DNA from: Halobacteroides halobius DSM 5150
GTDB taxonomy: Bacteria; Bacillota; Halanaerobiia; Halobacteroidales; Halobacteroidaceae
NCBI RefSeq assembly: GCF_000328625.1
Contig: NC_019978.1
Coordinates: 2,108,001-2,172,000, forward strand
Reading direction: 5' to 3'
DNA length: 64,000 nt
Position numbers and translations under genes: made by a program. Of the stretch, positions 9,174 to 18,477 are shown piece after piece. A model generated the notes under the pieces. It had not been told where the DNA came from, made no database searches, and worked only from the letters and a program-made list of their open reading frames with translations. Numbering within the stretch: position 1 is the first letter of the stretch; each line of letters starts with the position of its first letter.

Positions 9174-10088
9174 TCACCTCAATAATCCATATTGTGAACC
9201 TATAATTCCTAATAATATTGCTATAAAATAAAGTTCTATTGTAGTTAATTTAAAAAATCTCAACCCCGCAAATAATACCAATAAAAGATCAATCCATAAA
9301 ATATATTGTAAAGCTCCAGTCAATAGTTGACTCCTTAATTCTATAATCTCAGATGCTATTATAACTGCTAAAACAGCTATACTTAATTTAAGATAATCCT
9401 TAAACTTTAAACTCCGAATCTGATCCCACAAATAATATATCGTATACCAGACTACAGGAAAGAAGATAAGTCCAAAGTAGTAATTATTAAAAGCAAAAAT
9501 AGCAGTAACTAAAGTAGCAATTCCATAAGCATAGTACCACACATTATCTCTTGCAAAAATAGGATTAACTCCTTGACTTAAAAACAAAGCTAGTCCTATT
9601 ATCGGGATTAATCCTCCACTTACCTGTAGACTATTTATAAACTGGGCTGGAATCCAACCTAACATTATTTTAATTAATGGGGCACTACTTAATACTAATA
9701 GATTAAACAAAAAAACCAAGCCACTAAAATATCTCTCCTGCTCAAGAAAATCTAGACTCTCTTGAAAACTATAAACTAATATTACTACTAAGGTAAGATT
9801 AAAATACAAACTGATATTATTAGTTAAATTCATCAATACTATTGTTAACAAACTAACTAATAATCCGTACTTTAATCCTGTATTATAATCAACTAGATTA
9901 CTCCCCCATAAAAGTTCAACTAAAGCACCTAAAAAAACTCCAGTTGTAAATCCGCCCCAACCAAAAAAAGAACCTACTAAAGGGGTTAATAAGATAGGAT
10001 GAAATAAAACTTTAAGCTTAAAACCCACTTTATAACGTAGATAAAATAACAGAGTAATAACTAGCGCTAAACCTATTTTAAACAGCAT
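9174..10088 (-). CDS. Orphan mannose/sorbose-type PTS EIIC-like membrane protein
   Basis: 304 residues, almost entirely hydrophobic with about 8-10 membrane segments. The stretch around FHPILLTPLVGSFFG with TTGVFLGALVELLWG, and later IPAQFINSLQVSGGLIP, resemble EIIC of the mannose/sorbose PTS family. No EIIA, EIIB or EIID gene is adjacent, so it may have lost transport-phosphorylation or serve with distant partners. The RBS (GAGGAATTT) is adequate. Confidence 0.6.
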   Translation of the reverse strand: MLFKIGLALVITLLFYLRYKVGFKLKVLFHPILLTPLVGSFFGWGGFTTGVFLGALVELLWGSNLVDYNTGLKYGLLVSLLTIVLMNLTNNISLYFNLTLVVILVYSFQESLDFLEQERYFSGLVFLFNLLVLSSAPLIKIMLGWIPAQFINSLQVSGGLIPIIGLALFLSQGVNPIFARDNVWYYAYGIATLVTAIFAFNNYYFGLIFFPVVWYTIYYLWDQIRSLKFKDYLKLSIAVLAVIIASEIIELRSQLLTGALQYILWIDLLLVLFAGLRFFKLTTIELYFIAILLGIIGSQYGLLR

Positions 10089-10300
10089 AAATTCCTCCTC
10101 TAACTTTATTTATTTTCTCTATCACTTAATTTATACTATATTTAATAGAAAATAATCTGATTTCTATACTTATTAATTCCATAATTTATTCTAATTTCCT
10201 GCTAAAAATCAAGTCTTATAATATTTTATCCAAACTTGAATACTTAAAACTAATATTAAGCATATTAAGACTAGATCACACTAAAAAGAGGTGGACCTTA

Positions 10301-10603
10301 ATGCTATGGATCTCAGCTATTATTATTTTACTGGGGTTAGGCGTCTTTTATTTTTACTGGCTTAAAGATGATACAACAGAAGATCAACCCCCATTAAACA
10401 ATGCTAACTATAATTATGATATGGAGACTGGTACAGAGATTGGCCCTGAGACTAAAGGAGTAATAGAACCACTTATGGGAAATGAAAGAAATCAAATTGA
10501 ACTAGGTAAATTAGAAAATGATAACTACCAAGTAGAGGCAGGAAAAAGAATCACCCCTAAAGATAAACGAGTAATAGAAGTAATTAATGACGATGATGAA
10601 TAA
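10301..10603 (+). CDS. Small membrane-anchored protein, unknown
   Basis: 100 residues, not recognised. One N-terminal membrane helix (residues 2-20, ILLGLGVFYFYWL) is followed by a hydrophilic acidic tail, so it is probably anchored with the tail on one face of the membrane. The tail contains two similar phrases, TKGVIEP and DKRVIEV. A GAGGTGG binding site precedes the ATG, and a perfect terminator follows. It is one of very few plus-strand genes here. Confidence 0.65.
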   Translation: MLWISAIIILLGLGVFYFYWLKDDTTEDQPPLNNANYNYDMETGTEIGPETKGVIEPLMGNERNQIELGKLENDNYQVEAGKRITPKDKRVIEVINDDDE

Positions 10604-10606
10604 ATA

Positions 10607-10632
10607 AACTAAGGAGCAATTGCTCCTTAGTT
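10607..10632 (+). terminator. Rho-independent terminator
   Basis: A perfect 13-bp inverted repeat (AACTAAGGAGCAA and its complement) ends in TTTT. It lies 4 bases after the small plus-strand gene. Confidence 0.85.
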
Positions 10633-10676
10633 TTGTAAAGATAATGGCTAATATAAGTAACTATTACACTATAAAA

Positions 10677-10700
10677 TTACCTCCGGTTAACCGGAGGTAA
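10677..10700 (-). terminator. Terminator of the carbohydrate-binding protein gene
   Basis: A perfect 12-bp palindrome (TTACCTCCGGTT) is followed on the minus strand by TTTTATAG, directly after the stop of the small CBM gene. Confidence 0.8.
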
Positions 10701-10706
10701 TCTAGT

Positions 10707-11027
10707 CTATTGAGTATATAAATCTCCATTATGAACTTCATAACTCCAATTATTCCCAGAATTATTATCCCAATTTTCTGCACTATCTTTAAAGCAAAAG
10801 TTAAATCTTTCTGCACTATTAATTCTTAATTGGGCGACCCAATCCCCATTTTGCTCTTGTTTCATTTGAATATTAGTTACATCTTGCCAATTATCTCCCA
10901 TTCCTACTCCAGCATGTAAATATACTTGGTCTGCTCCTGATTGAGCAAGCAATCCTTGATAATTTATAGTGATTCTTTCTCCAGCAGTAATTGGAGTAGG
11001 GTTAACTTGTACTCCGTTATCTTCCAT
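10707..11027 (-). CDS. Stand-alone starch-binding module (CBM25-like)
   Basis: 106 residues forming a single carbohydrate-binding domain without a signal peptide. The fold is suggested by GERITINYQG, HAGVG, and the aromatic loop WDNNSGNNWSYEV, which is typical of CBM25-type starch-binding modules. Single modules like this are found near glycogen and starch genes in Clostridia; it may bind intracellular glycogen. The context of two amylase genes and a glucodextranase-type protein supports alpha-glucan binding. Confidence 0.75.
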   Translation of the reverse strand: MEDNGVQVNPTPITAGERITINYQGLLAQSGADQVYLHAGVGMGDNWQDVTNIQMKQEQNGDWVAQLRINSAERFNFCFKDSAENWDNNSGNNWSYEVHNGDLYTQ

Positions 11028-11102
11028 GTGTTTTGCCTCCTTTACTTAATTTATTACTAGTTCTAGTTTATCCTAAGTTAATTATTTTATAAGTAATAAA
11101 AT

Positions 11103-11981
11103 TTATCTAAAATTACCAATCCTGTTTGTTACAAATTTAAAGACTGCTCCTACTAAGGTAAGCACTAAAATCACTATAAAACCTATAATAATCATAAACT
11201 TAAGAGATAGACTAAGATCAGGGCCCACCGCTCGTAAAGTAGCTACCCTTCCTTCATCTAAATCAAAACTACCTAGTATCTCCTTTTGACTCATACCTTC
11301 TGGTACTAATGTATCTATCACATTAGGATTCAACTCAGTATCTGTCCCACCACCAAACTTCCAACCTTGTGCTTCTTCTACCACTGGCCGATAGTTATCA
11401 TAGCCAAAACCATCTAGTCCTCCTACTAATACATAATAGTGCGCTTCTTTTAAATCACCAATTTTTTCTTTAGGAATAGTCAATTTAATAGTCTTATCAT
11501 TTAATTTTACTTGAGCCTCCTGTACCCTATTTTCTACTTCAGCCTTATCACTAGAAGAATATAACTCTACTGACCAACCGGTTATCTTAAGTAATTTGTC
11601 CCACGGATGCTGTTCTTCAAATTTAACCCGCGCTCCTGGTTTAAAAGTTTCTGTAATACCTCCATCTTGATTATCGATATAAACTTGAATTAATTGATGA
11701 CTAAACCCGTATGGAGCATGCCAAGGATTAGTTACTTCTACAAATTTAAAATAAAAATTATATTTATCAGCTGTAGCTTCAACCTTAAAATTCATTAAAT
11801 CAAATAGTCCTTCATAAGGACTAAACTGTTCACTAGTAGGATACGTATAACTACCTGGTCCATATTCATCTCCGACTGGATCTCTTAGTTTAAAAATACT
11901 TTTTTCTTCAGCTCTAATTACAGGAGACAATAACATTATAATAATTAACATTAATAAGCTAAATCTTAGTTTCCTAGTCAT
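11103..11981 (-). CDS. Membrane-anchored glucodextranase C-terminal-type domain protein
   Basis: 292 residues. An N-terminal signal peptide (about 1-24) precedes a single domain resembling the C-terminal module of glucodextranase (DPVGDEYGPGSYTYPT, then VYIDNQDGG and GFGYDNYRPV). A C-terminal membrane helix (about 262-285) ends in a basic tail. It is therefore displayed on the cell surface. No catalytic domain is present; a role in holding alpha-glucan near the amylase is inferred from its neighbours. Confidence 0.75.
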   Translation of the reverse strand: MTRKLRFSLLMLIIIMLLSPVIRAEEKSIFKLRDPVGDEYGPGSYTYPTSEQFSPYEGLFDLMNFKVEATADKYNFYFKFVEVTNPWHAPYGFSHQLIQVYIDNQDGGITETFKPGARVKFEEQHPWDKLLKITGWSVELYSSSDKAEVENRVQEAQVKLNDKTIKLTIPKEKIGDLKEAHYYVLVGGLDGFGYDNYRPVVEEAQGWKFGGGTDTELNPNVIDTLVPEGMSQKEILGSFDLDEGRVATLRAVGPDLSLSLKFMIIIGFIVILVLTLVGAVFKFVTNRIGNFR

Positions 11982-12066
11982 ATTTGAATCCGCTCCTCCT
12001 CATCATTTCTCTTGCTTATATTTATGAGAGAAAACAAGTATATATGTATTACATAGCTAATAAAAA

Positions 12067-12088
12067 AAGTGCTCCCAAGGGAGCACTT
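12067..12088 (-). terminator. Terminator of the GH13 gene
   Basis: A 10-bp stem (AAGTGCTCCC) with a 2-base loop is followed on the minus strand by TTTTTTT, 6 bases after the stop codon. Confidence 0.9.
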
Positions 12089-12093
12089 AAAAT

Positions 12094-14547
12094 CTAATTC
12101 AGCTCATAAATACCTACAGTCTGAGGAGCAACATGTAAAATCAAATTACCTTCCCTATCAGTAGTTAGTTTCTGATCAGTCATTAAATTAACCACTGCAT
12201 CTTTTGCATTTAATTTCTGCTTTAATATTTTTTGTACTGAGAAACTTTGACCACTTTTGCCTTTATTAATCATTACTATAATTTTTTCTCCTTTATAAGT
12301 TCGGGCAAAAACTAATATATCTTCAGCAACATGAATGCTTTGGTAATTTCCTCTTCTTAAGGCTATTTCTTGATTACGTAACTTAATTAATTTTTTATAA
12401 TAAGCTTTAACAGCTAAATTTGGTTTCTCTAAATGTTGCTTTTCTTTATCCCACGGCATAGGTTCCCGATAATAGCGGTCCTTCCATGTATTCACTTTAT
12501 TATGGTCTCCACTTTGAGATAAAGCAATTTCATCACCATAATAAATAATTGGAGTTCCTGGTAATGTAAATTGAGCTGCTGCAGCTAACTTTAGTATTTG
12601 CGGATTATTTCCTGCTTCAAAAATAAAACGTGGCATATCATGACTATCTAAGAAAGTATTAATTACATATTCATCTGGATAAACCTTTTGGTTTTGCTCT
12701 ACAGTCTTATTCAATACTGCCATAGACTTATCTTTAATAAATGTATCATAAAATGCTCCTTGCATTTCAAAACCTACAGCTCCATCTAATTCTCCTGCAT
12801 AAGAATTAATCTTTTTTCGGTCAGCCCAGACTTCACCAAAGATATAGGCATTAGGTTTAATACTTTTAACTTTATGCCGGAAATCTACCCAAAAACTATA
12901 ACTTGGCCCTTTAGCATAGTCAAGTCGAAAACCATCTATACCAATTTCGTTTAACCAGTAAGCAACTACCTCATTTAACATATAATTTCTTGCTTGATAA
13001 TTGTTATTATTAAACTCTGGTAACTCTTTAATACTATAGAATGTTTCATACTTATTAGGCCAATCAGTAAATGTATACCAATCGTAATACTTACTTCTTT
13101 TACCTTTTTCTAAGGCTGATTGAAAGAAAGGATGTCGATTAGAGCTGTGATTAGCTACAAAATCATAAATTATTTTAATCCCTCTCTTATGAGCTGCTTT
13201 GACAATTTCTTTCATGATTTGTTTATTACCAAAATGAGGGTCAATCTTTTTAAAACTTGCTGGGTGATAACCATGAGAGTAAGGCCCTTTATAAACTGGA
13301 GAAATCCAGATAGCATTGACCCCTAACTTATCAATATAATCTAATTTTTCTTTTAAACCTACTAAGTCTCCCCCCATCCATTTCTTTAACTGCTGGCTAT
13401 AAGGTAACTGGTCTACACCGACTTTATCATTGTTTGGGTTACCATTTCTAAAGCGATCTACAAAAACTTGATAGATGATTGCATCTTTGGCCCAATCTGG
13501 AGTTTGATAATTATCTACATAATAAGCAAACTCAGTCGCTCCTTGAGGAGTCAAACTATTTGTATCTGCAAATTGAGAACCTTGACTTTGTTTATCCCAA
13601 ACATCAATTATATATTTAACAGGGGTCCTATTCTCTTGAGCTGGAATAGTTCCAGTTAAGGTTGATTTTGTAATCTTTCCCTTAGTAGTTGATTTTGTTA
13701 TTTGTAAAGATGCAAATTGACCATTCTTAACTGTGCCTCTTTTACCTACAGGGGCTGAACCATCAGTAGTATAATAGATACCTCCAGTATCTATATTTCC
13801 GTAATGCTTAACTGTAACTCTAATCTGTACTTCTTCTTTACTGTTAGGAATTGATGGCTGATAACTAAAATCATGGGTTACACTCTTAGCAACTGGTATC
13901 TTCTCCCAGGCTACAACTCGATCTGTATAAACTTTATTTTCTTTAGTGAAAGTTGCTTGCCGTAATCTCTTTCTAGTCTCTAAATATTTTTTATCATTTA
14001 AAGCATACTGATAAGTAAACTTTTCTCCTGGTTTCCCAGATAACTTAATAGTCCATACTCTATTCTTCTTCCTCTTTAGTTTGGTTATAGTATAATTAAA
14101 ATTATTTAGACTAGAACCTAAAGTAAGATTAGTCCACTGAGGTGTTTCAGATGGTACAGTAACTTGTAAAGTAGCTTGGCCCTGGTACTGACTGACTAAC
14201 TGAACATCTACCTTACGCTCCTTTTGAGGATGAAACTTAAATACATACTTCCCACTCTGGGGCGGGGTAAACTTTAAGTTACCACCAGGCATCCACTGAT
14301 CATCATAAACATACTTAAACTGAAGTGTCTTTCCTCCTGTTAGTTGGATAGGATTGCTCTGCCAAGTCTTAGTAGATTGATTATAAGTTAGTGGATTATC
14401 ATTAGAACTCCAGTCTAATGGAGCCAAACTCCCTCTTAATACTACAGTCTGATATCTTTTTTTAACCTGAGCAAAGCTAAAAGTTGATACCATAATAAGT
14501 AAAGTAACTAAAACAACAATAGTGAATTTTTTGCGGTTAATAAACAT
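12094..14547 (-). CDS. Secreted GH13 alpha-glucan hydrolase (pullulanase/neopullulanase-type)
   Basis: 817 residues with a signal peptide (about 1-27). Two starch-binding beta-sandwich modules occupy about 30-215 (the first is X25/pullulanase-like). A CBM34-like module (about 220-340) then leads into a GH13 barrel. The four GH13 regions are visible: DFVANHSS, GFRLDYAK (nucleophile Asp), FGEVW (acid/base Glu) and FLDSHD. It hydrolyses starch-like polymers outside the cell; exact specificity cannot be read. It has a good GGAGGT binding site and its own terminator. Confidence 0.88.
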   Translation of the reverse strand: MFINRKKFTIVVLVTLLIMVSTFSFAQVKKRYQTVVLRGSLAPLDWSSNDNPLTYNQSTKTWQSNPIQLTGGKTLQFKYVYDDQWMPGGNLKFTPPQSGKYVFKFHPQKERKVDVQLVSQYQGQATLQVTVPSETPQWTNLTLGSSLNNFNYTITKLKRKKNRVWTIKLSGKPGEKFTYQYALNDKKYLETRKRLRQATFTKENKVYTDRVVAWEKIPVAKSVTHDFSYQPSIPNSKEEVQIRVTVKHYGNIDTGGIYYTTDGSAPVGKRGTVKNGQFASLQITKSTTKGKITKSTLTGTIPAQENRTPVKYIIDVWDKQSQGSQFADTNSLTPQGATEFAYYVDNYQTPDWAKDAIIYQVFVDRFRNGNPNNDKVGVDQLPYSQQLKKWMGGDLVGLKEKLDYIDKLGVNAIWISPVYKGPYSHGYHPASFKKIDPHFGNKQIMKEIVKAAHKRGIKIIYDFVANHSSNRHPFFQSALEKGKRSKYYDWYTFTDWPNKYETFYSIKELPEFNNNNYQARNYMLNEVVAYWLNEIGIDGFRLDYAKGPSYSFWVDFRHKVKSIKPNAYIFGEVWADRKKINSYAGELDGAVGFEMQGAFYDTFIKDKSMAVLNKTVEQNQKVYPDEYVINTFLDSHDMPRFIFEAGNNPQILKLAAAAQFTLPGTPIIYYGDEIALSQSGDHNKVNTWKDRYYREPMPWDKEKQHLEKPNLAVKAYYKKLIKLRNQEIALRRGNYQSIHVAEDILVFARTYKGEKIIVMINKGKSGQSFSVQKILKQKLNAKDAVVNLMTDQKLTTDREGNLILHVAPQTVGIYELN

Positions 14548-14731
14548 GATCTACCTCCTACTTTTATTTAGTCAAATGAACTTATGATCTTCTAGGCTTA
14601 TAGATCATTTGTTAAAACGTTTGCATAGACTAAAAATCAAATTATAAATCTTATAAAATATACTCTTATATTGTCTTCTTTAGATATTAATTTAAAAAAT
14701 CCTCCCTAGTTTTAAAATAAATTGTATTCTT

Positions 14732-15149
14732 TTAATTTTCTTTCCAACTCTCCCATTTGAGTGGTACCCAAACTGACCATCCTTGAGCTTCAGATAATTT
14801 AACTTTAAAATTACCTTTACCAGTGGCATCAGTAGTTACTCGACCAGAAATATTCCCTGTATAATCAATATAAGTGGTATTAGGCCGAGCTGAATTAATA
14901 GTCCTAGAAACAACTTCACCACTAGTACCATCAGAGATTAACATTACTAAACCAGTCCCTGGAGTACTATTTAATCCTTCCCGAATATAGCTATAAACAT
15001 CATTATCACTTGGCCCTTCGTGGCTTGGCCCGTAAGCAAAATACTTTCTAGCTTCAATTAGCTTATTTAATCCTTCTTTCATATTCCAAGTATAATAGTC
15101 CTTCCAAAATACAGTTGGAGTAGCGTAAGCTCTAGTTAAGATAACTGAT
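14732..15149 (-). pseudogene. Remnant of a second alpha-amylase (C-terminal end only)
   Basis: The reading frame is open from about 15149, after an in-frame TAA, and matches only the C-terminal end of a liquefying-type alpha-amylase. It shows the last barrel segment (LTRAYATPTVFWKDYYTW), the LIEARKYFAYG helix and the terminal beta domain (SDGTSGE, TGNISGRV, GWSVWVP). The catalytic residues are all missing. An internal ATG at 15082 could express 116 residues, but this is best read as a decayed gene beside the intact GH13 enzyme. Confidence 0.85.
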
Positions 15150-15185
15150 TATAATATTCCTGCAAAAAAATCAAAAAAATATATT

Positions 15186-16535
15186 TTACCCAGGTAATTG
15201 ATTGAGTTCTACTCTATTCCATTTATTTGTGTTGAATCTATAGATACAAACTAAAGCTCTAAACCATTCATCTACTACCATAGCAAGCCAAATTCCTACT
15301 AATCCTAATGATAATTTAACCCCTAGTAAATAAGTAAGTGGTAAAGATAAACCCCATACTCCTATAAAAGTTAAATACATAGGAAACTTAGTATCACCTG
15401 CTCCTCGAAATGTTCCACCTAGAATCATATTTAAAGCTTTAGCAGGCTGGGCCAAGGCTAAAATCTGTAAACAAAGCGCTGCTTTAGGTATTAACTTAGG
15501 GTCAGAAGTATAAATTCTAGCCAACTGTTTAGGGAAGAGAAAGAATAAACCTCCTAACACTAAAGTAGCAAGTATACCAAACTTATTAGCTAATAAACTT
15601 CCTTCTTTAGCTTCATCATCTCTTTTAGCTCCCAGTTTCTGCCCTACTAAAGTAGTAGTAGCGATTGATAATCCATAACTTGGTAAGATGGAAAAAGTCT
15701 CTATACTTAAAGCTATCTGTCTAGTAGCTACTGCTACTGTACCTAAAATAGCTATAACCCGCATAATAACTAATTGTCCACCTTTAAAAGCAAATCTTTC
15801 AAAAGCAGAGGGAATTCCAATTCGTAAAATTTGCTTTAAAACCTTAAAATCGAACTTAAGTATCTGTTTATAATTAAGCTCAATCCCAAATTGATTATTA
15901 ACCAACCTCCAAATCACAATTCCTACCCCTACACTTCTAGCCACTAAAGTAGCTACTCCAGCTCCAATAAGCCCTAACTTAGGTAAGACACCTATCCCGA
16001 AAATAAGCAAATAGTTTCCTACAATATTGATTATATTAATTACCCCCGTTACAATCATTGGAGACTTTGTATCTCCTCCAGCCCGTAAAACACTATTACC
16101 AATAATCATTAAAGCAGCTGGAATCACTGAAGATAAAATAATCTTTAAATAGTCAACTCCTAGGTTTAAAACTTCCGGTTTTGCTCCTAGCAACTTTAGA
16201 CTTACTGAGGCCAAGAAGAAACCAACTCCAAAGATCAAACCTCCTAATAATAATCCAATCAATATAGACTGGTTAACTACTTTACTAGCCAATGAGTAGT
16301 CTTTAGCCCCTACATACCTAGCTACTAAAGCAGTAGTACCGGTTGCTATAGCAAATAAAATAATAGTATTTATTCCTGCAAGTTGTTTACTTAAACCGGC
16401 TGCTGCTAAAGCAACACCACCTAACCTACCAAGCATAATTGTATCAGCATTAATTAAAGCTAATTGTAAAAACATTTCTCCAATTGCTGGTACTGATAAG
16501 TTTATTATCTCTTTTTTTAGCTCACTTTGGCCCAT
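15186..16535 (-). CDS. MATE-family multidrug efflux transporter
   Basis: 449 residues with 12 predicted membrane helices in two homologous halves. Each half has the MATE pattern, for example SVPAIGEMFLQLALINADTIMLGR at the start and RIGIPSAFERFAFKGGQLV in the middle. Exports cationic compounds using a Na+ or H+ gradient; the substrate is unknown. Single gene with a weak GGGGGTAATG binding site. Confidence 0.9.
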   Translation of the reverse strand: MGQSELKKEIINLSVPAIGEMFLQLALINADTIMLGRLGGVALAAAGLSKQLAGINTIILFAIATGTTALVARYVGAKDYSLASKVVNQSILIGLLLGGLIFGVGFFLASVSLKLLGAKPEVLNLGVDYLKIILSSVIPAALMIIGNSVLRAGGDTKSPMIVTGVINIINIVGNYLLIFGIGVLPKLGLIGAGVATLVARSVGVGIVIWRLVNNQFGIELNYKQILKFDFKVLKQILRIGIPSAFERFAFKGGQLVIMRVIAILGTVAVATRQIALSIETFSILPSYGLSIATTTLVGQKLGAKRDDEAKEGSLLANKFGILATLVLGGLFFLFPKQLARIYTSDPKLIPKAALCLQILALAQPAKALNMILGGTFRGAGDTKFPMYLTFIGVWGLSLPLTYLLGVKLSLGLVGIWLAMVVDEWFRALVCIYRFNTNKWNRVELNQLPG

Positions 16536-16588
16536 TCATTACCCCCTTCTTTCAATAAAGCTTATTCAAACGTTTTCACAAGCTATTA

Positions 16589-16619
16589 AAAAAGGGCAGA
16601 GATAATATCTACCCTTTTT
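16589..16619 (-). terminator. Terminator of the HutP-family gene
   Basis: An imperfect stem (AAAAAGGG with CCCTTTTT, plus AGA with TCT) ends in TTTTTT on the minus strand, directly after the HutP-family stop. Confidence 0.75.
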
Positions 16620-16624
16620 ATAAT

Positions 16625-17101
16625 TTATTTATCTTCCTCACGTCTTAAACCATAATAATGAACTCCTAAACCTGAAATCTCATGGTCAACCTCTAAGCCA
16701 GGGATTCCAATCTTTCCGTGAATTGCCACTGCCAAATGAACACCATGCTTAACAATTCCAATCTTAATTCCAGCTCCTGATATACTACTCATTGGCCCAT
16801 TTAATCCTGTTAAAGCCCGTTCAACACAACGAGTTAGCACTCTACGATTTTGAATATCATCACCAATAACATTTCCCTTTACAGCTGCACCTAAGGCATT
16901 ACGTAATACTTTATTCTTTAACTCTTCACCTTTTCCTCCAGCTCTAGTAATTACCGCATTATACCCTTCTTCCATAAAGGTGTTTACTAACTTATCATCA
17001 GCTTTATCTTTCACCATTGCTAACATTGTAGCCATCTTACCTAAAGCTCTATCTTTATTAATAGTAACAAAATCTTCTGCCGTAAAATCACTTAAATCCA
17101 C
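16625..17101 (-). CDS. HutP-family RNA-binding regulator
   Basis: About 158 residues of the HutP family. In Bacillus HutP is a histidine- and Mg-dependent antiterminator that binds the hut mRNA. The core GKMATMLAM, ITRAGGKGEELKNKVLRNALGAA, GIVKHGVHLAVAIHG and GLEVDHEISGLGVHYYG fit the family, including conserved histidines. No hut genes are nearby; many Clostridia carry such a copy beside hprK. GTG starts at 17110 or 17101 are both possible; GGGGTGA precedes them. Confidence 0.85.
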   Translation of the reverse strand: MDLSDFTAEDFVTINKDRALGKMATMLAMVKDKADDKLVNTFMEEGYNAVITRAGGKGEELKNKVLRNALGAAVKGNVIGDDIQNRRVLTRCVERALTGLNGPMSSISGAGIKIGIVKHGVHLAVAIHGKIGIPGLEVDHEISGLGVHYYGLRREEDK

Positions 17102-17128
17102 ACACGTCACCCCATTTGTTTTATTATA

Positions 17129-18046
17129 TTATTTATCCTTTAAAGCTTGATTAAGGTTTTTGGTAAATTCTTCCGCTGCATTATACCCCATACTTTTCAA
17201 TCTAAAATTCATAGCTGCAACTTCCATTACCATAGCTAAATTCCTACCAGGTCGCACTGGAATTGTTACTTTAGGTAATGTAACACCTAAGATTTCCTGA
17301 CTTTCTTCTTCTAAACCTAAACGATCATAAGTTTGTTTATCATTCCATTCCTCTAATTCAATAATAAAATCTATATGTTGTTCTTCCCTAATAGCACCTG
17401 CTCCAAATAAAGTCTTAACATTAATTATACCTAAACCTCTTAGTTCCATATAATGTTCAGAAATATCTGGTGATGAGCCTACTAAAGTATTTCTCATTAC
17501 TTTACTCATTACTACAGCATCATCAGCTACTAAACGATGTCCTCTCTTAACTAAATCTAGAGCACTTTCACTTTTACCAATCCCACTACTACCTTTTATG
17601 AAGACTCCCACACCATAAACTTCTACCAAAACTCCATGTTTAGTAACTTCAGGAGCAAATTTTTCTTCTAAGTATTCTGTTAACCTACTAACAAAACTCG
17701 TTGTTGAATAATCAGTCCTTAAAATTGCAACTTCGGCCTCAGTGGCTAAATCTATTAGTATCTGTGGTGGTTCCATTCCTCTAGTAACTACAATACACGG
17801 AATATTATAACTGACAAACTTTTTTACCCTTTCAACTAATAATTCCTTGGGTAACTCTTTTAAAAATGATATTTCAGTTCGTCCTAGAATTTGTATCCGC
17901 TCTGGAGTAAAGTAATCAAAAAAACCTGCAAGTTCTAGTCCTGGTCGCTTAATATCACTAACCGTAACGTCCCGATTAACAACTACTTGATTTGTTTTTT
18001 CTAATCCAAATTCATCAATTATTTCTTGAACAGTTAATTCTTTCAT
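17129..18046 (-). CDS. hprK: HPr kinase/phosphorylase
   Basis: 305 residues. Phosphorylates Ser46 of HPr in response to glycolytic intermediates and removes it again, so it governs carbon catabolite repression. Walker A GSSGIGKS and the family signature region around LRGLGIINVKTLFG are present, with the C-terminal VPVRPGRNLA stretch. A GGAGTG site favours the ATG at 18046 over one six codons upstream. Close to the HutP-family gene (27 bases) and near PTS parts. Confidence 0.95.
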   Translation of the reverse strand: MKELTVQEIIDEFGLEKTNQVVVNRDVTVSDIKRPGLELAGFFDYFTPERIQILGRTEISFLKELPKELLVERVKKFVSYNIPCIVVTRGMEPPQILIDLATEAEVAILRTDYSTTSFVSRLTEYLEEKFAPEVTKHGVLVEVYGVGVFIKGSSGIGKSESALDLVKRGHRLVADDAVVMSKVMRNTLVGSSPDISEHYMELRGLGIINVKTLFGAGAIREEQHIDFIIELEEWNDKQTYDRLGLEEESQEILGVTLPKVTIPVRPGRNLAMVMEVAAMNFRLKSMGYNAAEEFTKNLNQALKDK

Positions 18047-18105
18047 ATTTTCACTCCAAACCATTCATTTAGATAGTATTTATTAAGGCCTGTATATCTC
18101 TTTAC

Positions 18106-18426
18106 TTATCCTTCTACTTTTTGGTGTAACTCAATCAATTCCTCAATTAATACCATTTCCGATTTAGCAGCCATCAAATGATCCATTGCATGGGCCAATA
18201 ACATATTAGTATAAACCTTATCCTCTTTATCATCCTGTTTCATAGCCTGAGATTGAACCTCATGTCCTTTATTAAACTCTTCTCTAGCTTCTTCTAGTAA
18301 GTTTTCTGCTCGCTCATTATTACCTTCTTTTGCTGCCTTTAAAGCATCATGAGCTAAATCCTTAGCATTGCCACCATGTAAAGTAATATTAAAAGCCACC
18401 TTATTTAAGTTTACCTGTTGAGACAT
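18106..18426 (-). CDS. PTS EIIA, lactose/cellobiose type
   Basis: 106 residues, all-helical. The active-site histidine is likely in LLAHAMDHLM near residue 80. Accepts phosphate from HPr and passes it to an EIIB of the lactose/chitobiose family. No EIIB or EIIC is adjacent, so it serves a transporter elsewhere or is regulatory. It lies between hprK and glucokinase, a carbon-control neighbourhood. Confidence 0.85.
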   Translation of the reverse strand: MSQQVNLNKVAFNITLHGGNAKDLAHDALKAAKEGNNERAENLLEEAREEFNKGHEVQSQAMKQDDKEDKVYTNMLLAHAMDHLMAAKSEMVLIEELIELHQKVEG

Positions 18427-18477
18427 AATTTACCCCTCCTGTATAAGTTATATTCTAAACAAACCATTACCAGACCA

